From NCBI RefSeq assembly GCF_000812465.1, contig NZ_JWMA01000182.1, forward strand, positions 16,736 to 80,735: a stretch of 64,000 bases of DNA. The letters are read 5' to 3'. The notes under the pieces are model-generated. The model saw only the letters and a program-made list of their open reading frames with translations. It was not told the DNA's origin and ran no database searches. Of the stretch, positions 63,243 to 64,000 are shown one piece after another. This DNA comes from Cupriavidus sp. IDO. Its GTDB lineage: Bacteria > Pseudomonadota > Gammaproteobacteria > Burkholderiales > Burkholderiaceae. Every line of letters starts with the position of its first letter. Position 1 is the stretch's first letter. A program made the translations under genes and the position numbers.

Positions 63243-63280
63243 AAGCGGGCGAAGCGCAGTGTCTGCGGCTTCGCCCGCTT
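63243..63280. terminator. 13-bp stem hairpin after the repeat-protein gene
   Basis: AAGCGGGCGAAGC (63243-63255) pairs with GCTTCGCCCGCTT (63268-63280). It lies 38 bases beyond the repeat-protein stop and just before the start of the 33-residue frame. No long T-run; it may attenuate read-through into the downstream genes. Confidence 0.6.
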
Positions 63281-63317
63281 TCTGTCAGTGGCTGCCGGCC
63301 ACGAGGCCGGCGGGTAA

Positions 63318-63851
63318 TCAGGCGAGCGCGCCGTCGGTGTACGGGTCGAAGCTGCGGGCCGGTGACGACGACACGCCGCTGCGGTCCAGGCCGGCGACTG
63401 TGCGGGCACCGTCGGTGTACGGGTCGAACTTGCCGATCTTGGCGCCGTCGGTGTACGGGTCGAAGCTGCGGGCCGGTGCCGACGACACACCGCTGCGGTC
63501 CAGGCCGGCGACCGTGCGGGCACCGTCGGTGTACGGGTCGAACTTGCCGATCTTGGCGCCGTCGGTGTACGGGTCGACCTTGCGGGCCGGCTCCGACGAC
63601 ACACCGCTGCGATCCAGGCCGGCGACCGTGCGGGCGCCGTCGGTGTACGGGTCGGTCTTGCCAACGCGGGCGCCTTCGGTGAACGGGTCGAACTTGCCGG
63701 TGCGCGCACCGTCGGTGAAGGCGTCGGTCTTGCCCACGCGGAATTCGTAGCCGTACTTGTCGGCGGGCACCGTGCCGGCCTGGGCAGCACCACCGGCGAA
63801 GGCGGCGGCAAGGGTGGTGGCGGTGATCAGGGTCTTGGCGAACTTGGTCAT
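63318..63851 (-). CDS. Secreted protein made of DPYTDGA repeats, unknown function
   Basis: 177 residues. The Sec signal MTKFAKTLITATTLAAAFAG ends in AQA, cleaved before GTVPADKYGYEF. The rest is almost all repeat: eight heptads of the form (D)(P/A)(Y/F)T(D/E)GA, spaced 12 residues or 26 residues apart. The last three 38-residue units are near-identical and contain GLDRSGVSS. No cysteine and no enzyme motif. Asp-rich regular spacing suggests metal or polymer binding, but this is speculation. AGGAG precedes the start. Similar exported proteins occur in Cupriavidus/Ralstonia as I recall, without function. Confidence 0.8.
   Translation of the reverse strand: MTKFAKTLITATTLAAAFAGGAAQAGTVPADKYGYEFRVGKTDAFTDGARTGKFDPFTEGARVGKTDPYTDGARTVAGLDRSGVSSEPARKVDPYTDGAKIGKFDPYTDGARTVAGLDRSGVSSAPARSFDPYTDGAKIGKFDPYTDGARTVAGLDRSGVSSSPARSFDPYTDGALA
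63328..63669 (-). repeat. Three tandem 114-bp coding repeats
   Basis: Units at 63328-63441, 63442-63555 and 63556-63669 have identical length (38 codons) and only a few base differences, pointing to recent duplication or gene conversion inside the secreted-protein gene. Confidence 0.9.
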
Positions 63852-63928
63852 GATGAGCTCCTAATTGGGCGATGTTTCGGGATCGCTTGGATCGGTATCA
63901 GTTGCTGGCAAGTCGCTTTTGGTGAAGT

Positions 63929-63944
63929 TATCTACTAGTAGATA
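63929..63944. promoter_or_regulatory. Perfect 16-bp palindrome upstream of the repeat-protein gene
   Basis: TATCTACTAGTAGATA, extended to a 24-bp imperfect palindrome from GTTATC (63927) to GATAAC (63950). It lies 78 bp before the start of the repeat-protein gene in AT-rich DNA, as expected for a TetR-type operator. The remaining bases to 64000 show no gene. Confidence 0.65.
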
Positions 63945-64000
63945 GATAACTGGGCCAAAAAAAAGACCGCCTCCGGTATTGCAATGGTCCTGCTGTCTGT

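Noticed and set aside
63328..63669. Regularly spaced repeats considered as a CRISPR array
   Set aside because: The 114-bp units are contiguous, in frame and encode a secreted repeat protein; there are no unique spacers or cas genes.

Overview
The window looks like a piece of a high-GC betaproteobacterial replicon, most probably a Cupriavidus/Ralstonia-type genome and perhaps its second chromosome. The reasons are the very high GC at third codon positions, the dense catabolic clusters each with its own local regulator, five orphan Bug-type solute receptors, and valine, C-P lyase and hexarate genes arranged as in Burkholderiales. The species assignment is inference. I see no rRNA, tRNA, CRISPR array, phage genes or intact transposase.

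Layout. 1-3954: the end of an MFS transporter, a small Excalibur-domain protein, the glutathione-dependent formaldehyde detoxification pair (frmA, fghA) and a 49-residue membrane protein. 3972-10750: a valine/isobutyrate catabolic operon (acyl-CoA dehydrogenase, mmsA, mmsB, enoyl-CoA hydratase, 3-hydroxyisobutyryl-CoA hydrolase) with a divergent AraC-type regulator. 10822-25149: a phosphonate island. phnCDE plus a PhnZ-like HD oxygenase and a GNAT protein form one operon. phnF, a second phnM, a 2H-phosphoesterase (DUF1045) and phnN form a leftward operon. phnGHIJKLM forms the rightward C-P lyase operon. PhoB-box-like and PhnF-operator-like sequences precede these units.

25368-31779: a hexarate (glucarate/galactarate) module with kdgD, an oxoglutarate-semialdehyde dehydrogenase, two Bug receptors and a FadR-type GntR regulator whose probable operator occurs three times. 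31808-36439: an AlaC-type aminotransferase, a small exported protein, a NfeR/NfeF-like PadR regulator and siderophore-interacting reductase, and an MBL-fold hydrolase. 36627-44244: a second hexarate-type module (FAD oxidase, HpcH/HpaI aldolase, aldehyde dehydrogenase, galactarate dehydratase, Bug receptor, LysR). 44267-49879: a third organic-acid module under IclR (SMP-30 lactonase, two Bug receptors, D-2-hydroxyacid dehydrogenase, RraA-like aldolase). 50066-54116: a DSD1-type PLP enzyme and the cyanide-insensitive quinol oxidase cioAB with a 47-residue DUF2474 subunit. 54399-58844: exported phosphoesterases (phosphodiesterase-like lipoprotein, tiny lipoprotein, Tat-exported phospholipase C). 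58984-63851: LysR, HAD phosphatase, M14 peptidase, alpha/beta hydrolase, TetR, a 33-residue membrane peptide and a secreted protein built from 38-residue repeats.

The phosphonate island and the exported phospholipase/phosphodiesterase genes fit a phosphate-scavenging theme. The sugar-acid modules fit uptake and oxidation of plant-derived acids. Two dispersed elements stand out. One is a roughly 620-bp element with exactly matched 133-bp inverted arms around a 96-bp core, present in two full copies with exchanged arm types and one half copy. The other is a MITE-like palindrome whose CTAG edge supplies a stop codon.
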